Origin: an uncultured Bacteroidales bacterium
GTDB taxonomy: Bacteria > Bacteroidota > Bacteroidia > Bacteroidales > Paludibacteraceae
Direction of reading: 5' to 3'
DNA length: 64,000 nt
NCBI GenBank assembly: GCA_900319645.1
Contig: ONPG01000002.1
Span: forward strand, 124,001 to 188,000
Below, piece by piece: positions 9,005-17,207 of this stretch. Position numbers and translations under genes: made by a program. Every line of letters starts with the position of its first letter. Position 1 is the first letter of the stretch. Under the pieces are notes generated by a model. The model saw nothing but the letters and a program-made list of their open reading frames with translations. It was not told the DNA's origin and made no database searches.

Positions 9005-10942
9005 TTACAGCAACTCCACAGAGCGGTTGACGAATTTTGCCAGTGCTTCGCCTTTGAGTTGACCGGAAGCCAAGAGGGCGATGTCAATGAGTTGTTTCAG
9101 GCGTTCGTCTTCGCCCTCGAGTTTATAGACGGTCTTGACGACGGTCTCTTTCTTGCCGTCTTTCTCCACCTCTTCGTTGACCTGTTCGGAGGTCTGTTTG
9201 GCTACTAACTCCTGAATCAGCGGGTGTGCTGTGTTGAGCACGAGGTTGTAGCTATCCGGCATCTGGCCGTAGAACGACATTCCTTGCTGGTGTGCGGACA
9301 TCTCTTTCATTCGGCGCATGAACTCGTTCTGGGTCAGGAATACAGGCAGTGCGTCTGCGGCAGCTGCTTCGCAGGAAACGTAGTATTTCAGTTTCTCACT
9401 TTCGGGCAGCAGTCCCTCCACCGCCTTGCGCAAGCCTTCTTTCTGCTCGTCGGAGTAGTTGTCCTTGGTGGCATCCTCCTTGCGAATCAGGTTCTCGATG
9501 GTGTCGCTGTCCACGCGTACGAAACGCAGTTTGTTCTCTTCGGCTTTCTGCTCCGCCTGGCTCATGGTGTGCACATCCAGTTCGCCGTCCATGAGCAGCA
9601 CGTCGTAGCCTTTGGCTTTTGCACGTTCGATATAGGTGTAGTTGGCGTCGGTGTCCTGTGTGTAGAGCAGGACGAGGTTGCCGTCTTTGTCGGTCTGCGC
9701 TTCTTTGACTTTCGTCTTGTACTCATCCAGCGTGAAGTACTTGCCTTCGATATTCTTGAGCAGGGCGAATCCAACGGCTTTCTCATAGAATTTCTCGTCG
9801 GTGAGCATACCGAACTGGATGAACATCTTGATATCGTCCCATTTTTTCTCGAAGTTCTCGCGGTCGTTTTTGAACATCTCCGCCAGTTTGTCCGCCACTT
9901 TCTTGGTTATGTAGCCGCTGATTTTCTTGACGTTGTTGTCGCTTTGCAGATAGCTTCGGCTGACGTTCAACGGGATGTCCGGGCTGTCGATAACGCCGTG
10001 CAGCAGGGTGAGGTACTCCGGCACGATGTTCTCCACTTCGTCGGTCACATAGACTTGGTTGCAATAGAGTTGGATCTTGTTGCGGTGTACGTCCAGATTG
10101 CTCTTGATCTTCGGGAAATAGAGGATACCTGTCAGGTTGAACGGGTAATCGACATTCAGGTGGATATGGAACAGAGGTTCGTCCATCTGCGTCGGGTACA
10201 ACTCGTGGTAGAACTTGTCGTAGTCCTCGTCCTTCAGGTCCGCGGGTTTGCGGGTCCATGCAGGTGTTGTGTCGTTGATGATGTTCTCTTCGTCCAACTC
10301 GACCTGTTTGCCGTCTTTCCATTCTTTTTTCTTGCCGAAAGCAATCTCAACGGGCAGGAACTTGCAGTATTTCTTGAGAAGCCCTTCGATGGTAGCTTCT
10401 TCCAGATATTGGCTGAACTCGTCGTCAATATGCAGGACGATGTCCGTTCCGCGCTCGGCTTTGATGGTGTCCTCCATCGTGTACTCCGGGTCGCCTTCGC
10501 AACTCCAGTGTACAGCCTTGGCATCCTCCTGGTAGCTTTGGGAGAAAATCTCCACTTTCTTGCTTACCATGAAAGCCGAGTAGAAGCCCAAACCGAAATG
10601 GCCAATGATGGCTTCGGTCTTGTCTTTGTATTTGTTTACGAACTCTTCGGCGCCGGAGAACGCAATTTGGTTGATATATTTATCAACCTCCTCGGCGGTC
10701 ATTCCAATACCGTGGTCGGAAACGGTCAAGGTTTTCTTGTCCTTATTTATGCTTACGCGCACACGCGTGTCACCCAAATCGCCTTTCACTTCGCCTACCG
10801 ACGAGAGTGTTTTCAGTTTCTGGGTAGCATCTACTGCGTTTGAGATCAATTCGCGTAGGAAGATCTCGTGATCAGAATACAGAAATTTTTTGATGACGGG
10901 GAAGATGTTGTCACTCGTTACCCCAATATTACCTTTGCTCAT
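9005..10942 (-). CDS. htpG: Molecular chaperone HtpG (Hsp90)
   Basis: 645 residues, a usual length for Bacteroidetes HtpG. The N-terminal GHKL ATPase shows FLRELISNAVDA (ATP/Mg site), SDHGIGMT and GHFGLGFYSAFMV (lid and nucleotide loop). The middle domain contains the client and gamma-phosphate region (LNVSRSYLQSD) and the C-terminal dimerisation domain ends FVNRSVELL. It is a cytoplasmic ATP-dependent chaperone. It stands alone, between a SusD gene upstream (92 bp) and a strong terminator. Its upstream region has a sigma-54-like motif and an inverted repeat (10992-11033), which would fit stress control. Confidence 0.97.
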   Translation of the reverse strand: MSKGNIGVTSDNIFPVIKKFLYSDHEIFLRELISNAVDATQKLKTLSSVGEVKGDLGDTRVRVSINKDKKTLTVSDHGIGMTAEEVDKYINQIAFSGAEEFVNKYKDKTEAIIGHFGLGFYSAFMVSKKVEIFSQSYQEDAKAVHWSCEGDPEYTMEDTIKAERGTDIVLHIDDEFSQYLEEATIEGLLKKYCKFLPVEIAFGKKKEWKDGKQVELDEENIINDTTPAWTRKPADLKDEDYDKFYHELYPTQMDEPLFHIHLNVDYPFNLTGILYFPKIKSNLDVHRNKIQLYCNQVYVTDEVENIVPEYLTLLHGVIDSPDIPLNVSRSYLQSDNNVKKISGYITKKVADKLAEMFKNDRENFEKKWDDIKMFIQFGMLTDEKFYEKAVGFALLKNIEGKYFTLDEYKTKVKEAQTDKDGNLVLLYTQDTDANYTYIERAKAKGYDVLLMDGELDVHTMSQAEQKAEENKLRFVRVDSDTIENLIRKEDATKDNYSDEQKEGLRKAVEGLLPESEKLKYYVSCEAAAADALPVFLTQNEFMRRMKEMSAHQQGMSFYGQMPDSYNLVLNTAHPLIQELVAKQTSEQVNEEVEKDGKKETVVKTVYKLEGEDERLKQLIDIALLASGQLKGEALAKFVNRSVELL

Positions 10943-10991
10943 TGTATATAAGATTTAATAATTCTCAAATGTCAGTTAGCAATTATCAACT

Positions 10992-11033
10992 ATCAAATCT
11001 TGTGCCAATGAGTGTTGACTGCCAAAATGTCAG
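10992..11033 (-). promoter_or_regulatory. Sigma-54-like motif and inverted repeat upstream of htpG
   Basis: On the minus strand TTGGCAC, 5 bp, TTGAT (11008-10992) resembles the -24/-12 sigma-54 consensus TGGCAC-N5-TTGCW, with one core base different. Just upstream is the imperfect inverted repeat CTGACATTTTGGCAG (11033-11019). No TTTG-N20-TAnnTTTG promoter was seen before htpG. Predicted leader about 40 nt. Confidence 0.4.
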
Positions 11034-11034
11034 T

Positions 11035-12663
11035 TTATTCGTATCCTTTGTTCTGCTGCAGGTTATTATTGGTTTGAATGGCATTCTGCGGGATGGGGAA
11101 TACGGTGAGGTATTGGTCGGAAGCGCTTTCTTCGTATTTGTCAAAGCGGATCTGGTCTTGACGATGCCATCCTTCCCACATCAGTTCCATCCAGCGTTCG
11201 TAGTAGATATTCTCTAATGTAGCGTCACGCGGTGTAGTCATCCAGTTCAAAGCAATCGGTTCGCGCAAACGAATCAAATCAAACTCTGTCTGACCGTCTT
11301 CGCCGTTGCGCACTTTGGCTTCTGCTATCATCAGATACACATCCGCCAAACGGTATAGTACTATGTCGTTGTTGCGGAGCTGCCCGCCGGAGATGGCTCC
11401 CGGGTCGTGCGCGTATTTGTTCATTCTGGCACCTGCCGTAGCTACATACGGACTTCCCGTCAGGTCTATTTTTACTTCCCGCGGATAATAGACAAGCGTA
11501 TCACCTGTGGAGAGAACGAGAGGTTCGCCTTCGATATGCACGACGTCAGCAAAGAAATCCTCGGCGAAACGGCAATCTTGTTGGGATGTGCCGTAGCCGA
11601 ACACGTCCAATGTCTCGATGGTGGCACAGGAACCATTTTCTCCACCGTATCCTAAAGCATCCCCGTGCTGGTAATGGAGGCTGCGGAACTGGTTCTTGAA
11701 CCGGTTCTGGTACATGGTCGGATTCATGGGAATAGTGAAGATATTCTCCAACGCATTCTCATTGTATGCTGCAAAGCATTCGGTCCGGCTGTTGCATAAC
11801 TCGTATCCGGCATCTGAACCGAGAATAGCATTTCCGTAATAAACGACGGTCTCCCATGCGTTTCGTTTGACGTGGTCGTCACATTCCAATTGGATTGCTT
11901 TGCCGTCAGGACGCACACCGTCTGTCCAGTTGTCGTCAGTCCAAATCTCCGCGTTCAGAGCCAGTTTCATCAGCAGGAAATGAGCGACAGGACGGGTAAT
12001 ACGGCCGTAATACTCTCCGCGGATGTTGCTTCGGGTGTCCGCCAGGTATTTCGAGGTGAAAGTCAGTTCATCCCAAGCAAAAGCAAAGACCTCGCTTCGT
12101 TCAGACTGACGGATGTCGTGCAGAGCAACCGTATCGCTTCGGATAATAGGTACACGTCCGAAGAGATCTACCAGATAGACATAGCACATAGCGCGTATAG
12201 CGCGTATCTCGGACTGGCAGGTCACATACTGGCTCTCGCTCATATACGTTTCGTATTTGTTCAACAATGCGAGCGAGTGATTACAAAGACCTATCAACTG
12301 GTAGAAATATAACCACGCGTTCTCGCAGCACTCGTTGTCGTTGGCCCAAGAGTGGGTGTATAGATCCATCCACACTCCGCCATCCCACCAGTCTCCTCCA
12401 CGGACGGGAATCATCGCCTCGTTCGAGGCAAAGGTCTGCAGGTCGTACACCCCGAAATATGTGCCTTGCAGCCCCATTCCGTCTTCGCCGCTACCTATGC
12501 GGCTGTATAGTGGCAACAAGGCTTGTTTGATAGCCGCTTCCGCTGATCTGATCACTGTCTCTTCCGGCTGACCCGAACCGGGTTCCTCGTTCAGAAATCC
12601 GCAACCGTGGAATACAAATATTGCGCTAAGAACAAATATATATAAGGACTTTTTCATTTTCAT
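11035..12663 (-). CDS. SusD/RagB family nutrient-binding lipoprotein
   Basis: 542 residues. Lipoprotein signal MKMKKSLYIFVLSAIFVFHGC with the lipobox Cys at about 21. The SusD N-terminal region follows (AIKQALLPLYSRI), then the helical TPR region (AWLYFYQLIGLCNHSLALLNKY, EIRAIRAMCYVYLVDLFGRVPII). The C-terminus carries NNDIVLYRLADVYLMIAEAKVR and ERWMELMWEGWHRQDQIRF, both diagnostic of the family. It lies 42 bp downstream of the SusC gene on the same strand, the standard pair. SusD forms the lid over the SusC barrel and captures glycans or peptides. No degradative enzyme is adjacent, so the substrate cannot be named. Confidence 0.93.
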   Translation of the reverse strand: MKMKKSLYIFVLSAIFVFHGCGFLNEEPGSGQPEETVIRSAEAAIKQALLPLYSRIGSGEDGMGLQGTYFGVYDLQTFASNEAMIPVRGGDWWDGGVWMDLYTHSWANDNECCENAWLYFYQLIGLCNHSLALLNKYETYMSESQYVTCQSEIRAIRAMCYVYLVDLFGRVPIIRSDTVALHDIRQSERSEVFAFAWDELTFTSKYLADTRSNIRGEYYGRITRPVAHFLLMKLALNAEIWTDDNWTDGVRPDGKAIQLECDDHVKRNAWETVVYYGNAILGSDAGYELCNSRTECFAAYNENALENIFTIPMNPTMYQNRFKNQFRSLHYQHGDALGYGGENGSCATIETLDVFGYGTSQQDCRFAEDFFADVVHIEGEPLVLSTGDTLVYYPREVKIDLTGSPYVATAGARMNKYAHDPGAISGGQLRNNDIVLYRLADVYLMIAEAKVRNGEDGQTEFDLIRLREPIALNWMTTPRDATLENIYYERWMELMWEGWHRQDQIRFDKYEESASDQYLTVFPIPQNAIQTNNNLQQNKGYE

Positions 12664-12705
12664 TTATATATTTTAGATTTTCTCATTTTTTAGGCGCTTA
12701 GCGAG

Positions 12706-15540
12706 TTAGAACTGCAGCTGCAACGCAAAACTATATGTCCGGCTTACGGGATACGAGCGTTTGTCGTCCATTCCGAGGGTGTTGTCGATGACCGTGCTGT
12801 TGATAATCGGTGTCAGACCCGAATAACTTGTCATAGTGGCGAGATTGTTCACGCTCACGGATAATCTGAGTGAAGAGATATGGTATTTCTTCTCCAGGTG
12901 TGCAGGTGACGGACGGTAGTTCCAGCCCAGGGTCACGTAGTCGATATTCATGTAGTCGCCTCGTTCGAGCCAGTAGTCTGTGACGGTCAGGTCGTTGATC
13001 TTTTTCTCCGGAGCCGCCTGCATCACATTGTAGGCAGGCAGGCTTCCGAGGTTCATATAACTGAGAGCCGAGCCGTTGTATATCTTGTGTCCGAAAGCTC
13101 CGTTCAGCTGCACGCTCAGGTCAAACTGCTTGTAACGTACGCTGATGTTGCTTCCCATGAGCACTTTAGGAGTTGCTTGTCCGCACACTCGTCTGTCTCC
13201 GCTTCCGTCAGACAGGTCAATTTCTCCGTCTCCGTCCAGGTCCGCAACCTCATAGCGGTATTCGCCTTTCTCGGTGGGAACGAGTCCTGTGCAATGAGGG
13301 AGGTAGAACACTCCTACGGAGTAGCCGGGTATCTGGTACACCACATCGGTATTACCTGCGTGCAAGCCTGCTCCATCCACGGAAGCGATAGGTGTGTAAG
13401 TCGGAGCGGTAAGATATTCACCTTGGTAATAACCGTTCAGCGAGATCAGTTTGTTATGCTGCCATGCCAGGTTCACACCGATGTTCAGGTCCCAGTCGCG
13501 GGTTTTCACAGCGGCTATGCCGAGACCTATTTCCACACCCTGGTTCTCCATTTTGCCCAAGTTGGCAAACAATTTGTCGTAGATAAACGGAGGAACAGGA
13601 ACGGTATATTCGTACAACATATCATAGATATAGGAATAGTAGTAGTCTGCGTTCAGCACAATACGGTTGTGCCAGAATCCCCATTCCATGCCTACGTTCG
13701 CTGTCTGTGTCTTCTCCCATGTGAGGTTCGGGTTGGCGTTGCGGTTTAGCCCGAGAATGACGTTCGGCAGACCGTCGGAAGCGGTTATTCCTGTAGGTGT
13801 GAGCAGCGAAAGAGACTGATATGCGGCTATACCGCCCAAGTTGCCCGACAATCCCCATCCGGCGCTAATCCGAAGGTTGCTGATCTCATCTACGTCCTGA
13901 AGCCATTCTTCTTTTTTCATGTTCCACGCAATGTTCGCCGAAGGGAAGAATCCCCATTGATGTCCCCGGCTGGCTAAAGAGCTGGCATCTCCACGTGCTG
14001 CCAATGTCAGGGTGTATCTTTCCAAAGCCGTGTAACTCACTCGTCCCATGATACTTGCCATGCGTCTTTCTTCGCGGCTGCTACCCGTTCCATCCCACAT
14101 CCTTAAAGCACCGGCAGCCAAGTTGTCGTAGCCGAACGCGTTGGATACCAGACGTGTGACCGTTGTATGGAAACCTGTTGCAGAGCGGCCTTGTAACTCG
14201 CCGGATACACTTGCATCCAGTTTGTGCAACGAGTTCCAGTCGTGTTCATAACGGATCATCGCATTTACCAGCCACACGTTCGTTTTGCCTGCTCCGCGAT
14301 ATATTTTTCCTCCTGCATAAGTGGGGAAGAAATGGCTGTCATCATCCGAGTCGTAGCTGTAACTTCCATAGACCGAGGCGGTTAGTCCGTATCCGATGTT
14401 ACCTTTGATGCGAAGGTGGGTGTTGAAGTGCATGGCGTCGTTATGCTTGTTGATGGCCAGCAATGCGAGGGGATTTTTTATCTGGCTGGCATCGGCATAG
14501 CTGAAAGGAGATCCGTTCGGCAAGGATATGGTAGGAAAAGTAGGGTTGAATGCCGCCGCGGAATAGAACATCTGCTGCACGTCGTTCAGGAACTGGTTGT
14601 GACCGAAGGCTCCAAAGAGCCCCAAATCAAAGGTCAGCCGTTTGTTCAGCACATGTTGTGTCACATCTATTTTCGCGGTCAGGTTCTTTGTTCCCATCTC
14701 ACGGATGATGCTGTTGTTCTGGCTGTAACTGACAGCTCCGCGGTAGTTGGCGTTCTCTGTTCCGCCACCTAAGGCAAGGTGGTGGTTGGTAATGAAGCCC
14801 GTACGGGTAATCTCCCGTTGCCAGTCGGTAGAAAAACCTTTGTCCTCAATCTTCAATCCCATTTGCGAGGTGAGGGAACGGTATGCATCGCCGGATAACA
14901 TCCGCAGGAACTTGTCCGCATGTGCGAAACCGACGTTTCCAGCATAGCTGACGGAGATCTTGCCGGCTGCCCCGCGTCGTGTGCGCACTTCGATGACACC
15001 TGCTGCTCCTCGTGCTCCGTATTGTGAGGTCTGAGAAGCGTCTTTCAAAATGATGAAGGATTCAATATCTCCCGGGAAAACCGTTGCGAGTGTACGCAGA
15101 TCTGAAGGCATTCCGTCAATGATAACCAAAGGTTCGTTGCCGCCTGTCAGCGAGTGGTTACCACGCACACGTACGGATGACAGCATCGCCTCCGGGTTGG
15201 TATTTGATCCTACGGTCACACCGGCGGTCTGGCCGTTCAGCACATCCAGCGCATTCACCAACATACCTCGTCTTGAGGTCTCGACGCGAAGCGTGTCCGT
15301 TTGGACTACAATAGGATTCAGGCCTGTTTCCCTTCGGGAGACCATTCTTGTTCGCCTCGGCAAAGCACTTTTACTGTTCACCTTCAGTCCGGCATTTGTT
15401 GGGGGAACTGCTACCTGCGTACTATCCGCCGCCGTTGTTGCGGGCGTCGTTTGTGCACTTACGGTTCCTGCCGTCCATGGGAGAACAATCAGTAAAAATA
15501 CGGGAATAGAGTTTCTCAATGTGGTATGAATTTTAGTCAT
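12706..15540 (-). CDS. SusC/RagA family TonB-linked outer membrane protein
   Basis: The start at 15540 (MTKIHTTLRNS, then a signal peptide ending TVSAQ) was chosen because longer in-frame starts lie upstream of the promoter at 15579-15610 or inside it. 944 residues. The plug is at about 85-205 (GMLVNALDVLNGQTAGVTVGS, VRVRGNHSL, PLVIIDGMPSD, ILKDASQTSQYGARGAAGVIEVRTRRG). The barrel ends YSFALQLQF. The carboxypeptidase-like regulatory domain found in most SusC proteins is absent, replaced by about 60 unstructured Thr/Ala/Ser-rich residues. It pairs with the SusD gene 42 bp downstream. Role: TonB-energised import of a ligand delivered by SusD. Confidence 0.92.
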   Translation of the reverse strand: MTKIHTTLRNSIPVFLLIVLPWTAGTVSAQTTPATTAADSTQVAVPPTNAGLKVNSKSALPRRTRMVSRRETGLNPIVVQTDTLRVETSRRGMLVNALDVLNGQTAGVTVGSNTNPEAMLSSVRVRGNHSLTGGNEPLVIIDGMPSDLRTLATVFPGDIESFIILKDASQTSQYGARGAAGVIEVRTRRGAAGKISVSYAGNVGFAHADKFLRMLSGDAYRSLTSQMGLKIEDKGFSTDWQREITRTGFITNHHLALGGGTENANYRGAVSYSQNNSIIREMGTKNLTAKIDVTQHVLNKRLTFDLGLFGAFGHNQFLNDVQQMFYSAAAFNPTFPTISLPNGSPFSYADASQIKNPLALLAINKHNDAMHFNTHLRIKGNIGYGLTASVYGSYSYDSDDDSHFFPTYAGGKIYRGAGKTNVWLVNAMIRYEHDWNSLHKLDASVSGELQGRSATGFHTTVTRLVSNAFGYDNLAAGALRMWDGTGSSREERRMASIMGRVSYTALERYTLTLAARGDASSLASRGHQWGFFPSANIAWNMKKEEWLQDVDEISNLRISAGWGLSGNLGGIAAYQSLSLLTPTGITASDGLPNVILGLNRNANPNLTWEKTQTANVGMEWGFWHNRIVLNADYYYSYIYDMLYEYTVPVPPFIYDKLFANLGKMENQGVEIGLGIAAVKTRDWDLNIGVNLAWQHNKLISLNGYYQGEYLTAPTYTPIASVDGAGLHAGNTDVVYQIPGYSVGVFYLPHCTGLVPTEKGEYRYEVADLDGDGEIDLSDGSGDRRVCGQATPKVLMGSNISVRYKQFDLSVQLNGAFGHKIYNGSALSYMNLGSLPAYNVMQAAPEKKINDLTVTDYWLERGDYMNIDYVTLGWNYRPSPAHLEKKYHISSLRLSVSVNNLATMTSYSGLTPIINSTVIDNTLGMDDKRSYPVSRTYSFALQLQF

Positions 15541-15578
15541 GGTTGACGTGTATTGAGAGTGTTTGTTTGTTTCGCCTG

Positions 15579-15610
15579 CAAAATTACAACTTTTTTTTGA
15601 TATGTGCAAA
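15579..15610 (-). promoter_or_regulatory. Promoter of the minus-strand susCD pair
   Basis: On the minus strand TTTG (15607-15610), a 20-bp spacer with an eight-A run, and TAATTTTG (15579-15586). It lies about 39 bp before the chosen ATG, which supports the start at 15540. Confidence 0.8.
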
Positions 15611-15741
15611 TTTTTTTTTTCACTTTTTCGGTTCTTGCACATTAATGATGTATGCAATAACGCTCTTCCATTTTAAATTTCTCCTTCTTTCTTGTCCCGC
15701 CTCGTCTCGTTAGGATGGGGTTGGCCTCTGTTTATATATAT

Positions 15742-15812
15742 GCGGGATGTTATCCCGCGTCCCCATCCATCCCTCTTCCCTCCCTCCCTTTTGGGGAGGT
15801 TCGAGGTGTTTC
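15742..15812 (-). repeat. REP1 element, intergenic copy
   Basis: Read on the minus strand: CCTCGAACCTCCCC, AAAA, GGGAGGG, a purine-rich link, then the palindrome GCGGGATAACATCCCGC (15758-15742). Same architecture as the copy at 30682-30733. The 15541-16011 gap otherwise holds two promoters and an 11-bp array. Confidence 0.75.
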
Positions 15813-15830
15813 CCATTCGTTGGTTAAAAT

Positions 15831-15873
15831 AGCGTGATTATAGCGTGATTATAGCGTTATTATAGCGTGATTA
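15831..15873. repeat. 11-bp tandem array, four AGCGTGATTAT units
   Basis: Units at 15831, 15842, 15853 (one change, AGCGTTATTAT) and 15864 (truncated by one base). Exact 11-bp period, between the REP1 copy and the DUF59 gene promoter. Confidence 0.9.
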
Positions 15874-15940
15874 GCGACTCGATACCGACCTGATAACAAC
15901 ATGCCTTCCATCGCCAAAGAGCCTGAATTTTTGCTTTTTT

Positions 15941-15972
15941 CTTGCATATGTCAAAAAAAAGTAGTACCTTTG
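15941..15972 (+). promoter_or_regulatory. Promoter of the DUF59-lpxH-mazG operon
   Basis: CTTG (15941-15944), 20-bp spacer with ATGTC and an eight-A run, TACCTTTG (15965-15972). Predicted leader about 33 nt to ATG at 16012. Confidence 0.8.
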
Positions 15973-16011
15973 TCGCCGTTTTTGCGGCGAGAGAGGCCGG
16001 GACCATTATTT

Positions 16012-16326
16012 ATGAATGAATTTTTAGAGACAGAAGAACAAATACTGCGGATGTTAAAGACCGTTTTTGACCCTGAAATTCCGGTCAACGTCTATGATTT
16101 GGGACTTATTTACGGCATCGACCTGAAGGATGACGGTCTGTGCGAAATAACGATGACGCTCACGGCGCCCTCTTGCCCCGCGGGCGATTTCCTCGTAGAG
16201 GATATCCGTCAGAAAGTGGGGAGCGTGGAAGGCATCAAAGACGTGAATGTGAATATCGTCTTTGAGCCCGAGTGGACCAAAGATATGATGTCCGAAGAAG
16301 CCAAGCTCGAATTAGGGTTCCTGTAA
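16012..16326 (+). CDS. MIP18/DUF59 family metal-sulfur cluster assembly factor
   Basis: 104 residues from ATG 16012. The upstream in-frame ATG at 15901 lies before the promoter and is rejected. The whole protein is one DUF59 domain: LRMLKTVFDPEIPVNVYDLGLIYGI, then MTLTAPSCPAGDFLVEDIRQKV with the conserved Cys of the TxxxCP motif, then VNVNIVFEPEWTKDMMSEEAK. The family (SufT/PaaD/MIP18) helps Fe-S cluster maturation in the cytoplasm. In many Bacteroidetes it sits with the suf genes; here it heads an operon with lpxH (92 bp downstream) and mazG. Confidence 0.88.
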   Translation: MNEFLETEEQILRMLKTVFDPEIPVNVYDLGLIYGIDLKDDGLCEITMTLTAPSCPAGDFLVEDIRQKVGSVEGIKDVNVNIVFEPEWTKDMMSEEAKLELGFL

Positions 16327-16418
16327 GCTGATGTATAAGCGGTATATAACAAGGCGTTATATGACAACTAAAAATATTCAAGAGTAGTACACACGTTAAT
16401 CGTCAAACCGTCAAATTT

Positions 16419-17207
16419 ATGATATACTTCCTCAGCGACGCACATCTTGGAAGCCGGGCAATAGAAAAAGGATGGAAACACCAGAAAAAAGTGGTGGATA
16501 TGTTGGAAGAGATGAGCAAAGATGCGGTCTCCATCTATCTGCTGGGCGATATGTTCGATTTCTGGATGGAATATTACCGGCGTGACCGTTCGAAGCGTCG
16601 TTTTGAGCCGTTCCTTCACGAGATCAAGAGCCTTGTGCGCAGAGGCATACACGTCCATTTCTTTATCGGAAACCACGACCTCTGGACTTTCGGAGGACTG
16701 GAACAGATGGCTGGTTGCGAGATCCATTACCATCCTGCGACCATCAGCCGTTACGGAAAAACGCTCTATCTCTGCCACGGAGACGGGGTGATGCCTTCCA
16801 ACTGGACAAGTCTGTATCCGAAGCCTATTGTGAAGAAGATCAAACGCTTTATGTTCCTTCGCAGCATTTTCCAATCCCGGTTTCTGCAAGCCTGTTTCCG
16901 CATTCTGCCTCCATCGTGGGGCAACCGGTTCGGCTACGAATGGGCCAAGAAGAGCCGCCTGAAAGAGCTTGCCAACCCTTGTCCTTACAAGGGCGAAGAC
17001 AAAGAGGAACTGGTGTTGTTTGCCAAAGAGCAGGAACAACTGGGCAACCACCACGACTACTATATCTTCGGTCACAGGCATATCGAGTTGGATCTGCAGA
17101 TCAACGCTTCCAGCCGTGTCGTCATATTGGGAGACTGCTTCCAGCAGTTCACGTACGCGCGGCTCGACCACAAAGGACAACTGACATTACATAATTATGA
17201 GCAATAG
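16419..17207 (+). CDS. lpxH: UDP-2,3-diacylglucosamine diphosphatase LpxH-like
   Basis: 262 residues. Calcineurin-like metallophosphoesterase motifs in order: SDAHLGS (residues 6-12, metal ligands D and H), LLGDMFDFW (about 42-50), GNHDLW (about 87-92), CHGDG (about 121-125) and FGHRHIE (about 217-223). The family hydrolyses UDP-2,3-diacylglucosamine to lipid X and UMP at the inner membrane face, in lipid A synthesis. The start MIYFLSDAHLG places the first metal motif at the usual distance. It overlaps the start of mazG by 11 bp, so the two are probably translationally coupled. Confidence 0.9.
   Translation: MIYFLSDAHLGSRAIEKGWKHQKKVVDMLEEMSKDAVSIYLLGDMFDFWMEYYRRDRSKRRFEPFLHEIKSLVRRGIHVHFFIGNHDLWTFGGLEQMAGCEIHYHPATISRYGKTLYLCHGDGVMPSNWTSLYPKPIVKKIKRFMFLRSIFQSRFLQACFRILPPSWGNRFGYEWAKKSRLKELANPCPYKGEDKEELVLFAKEQEQLGNHHDYYIFGHRHIELDLQINASSRVVILGDCFQQFTYARLDHKGQLTLHNYEQ

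Noticed and set aside
9224..10843. Long plus-strand ORF of 539 codons opposite htpG
   Set aside because: Antisense shadow. The minus strand encodes an unmistakable HtpG with all motifs, and the opposite frame has Val/Phe/Leu-rich, domain-free sequence caused by codon bias.
15901..16011. Longer start for the DUF59 protein at 15901
   Set aside because: It precedes the promoter at 15941-15972 and adds a non-conserved extension.
16344..16362. Hairpin ATATAAC-AAGGC-GTTATAT between the DUF59 gene and lpxH as terminator
   Set aside because: A+T-rich 7-bp stem without T-run; lpxH lacks its own promoter, so the operon probably reads through.
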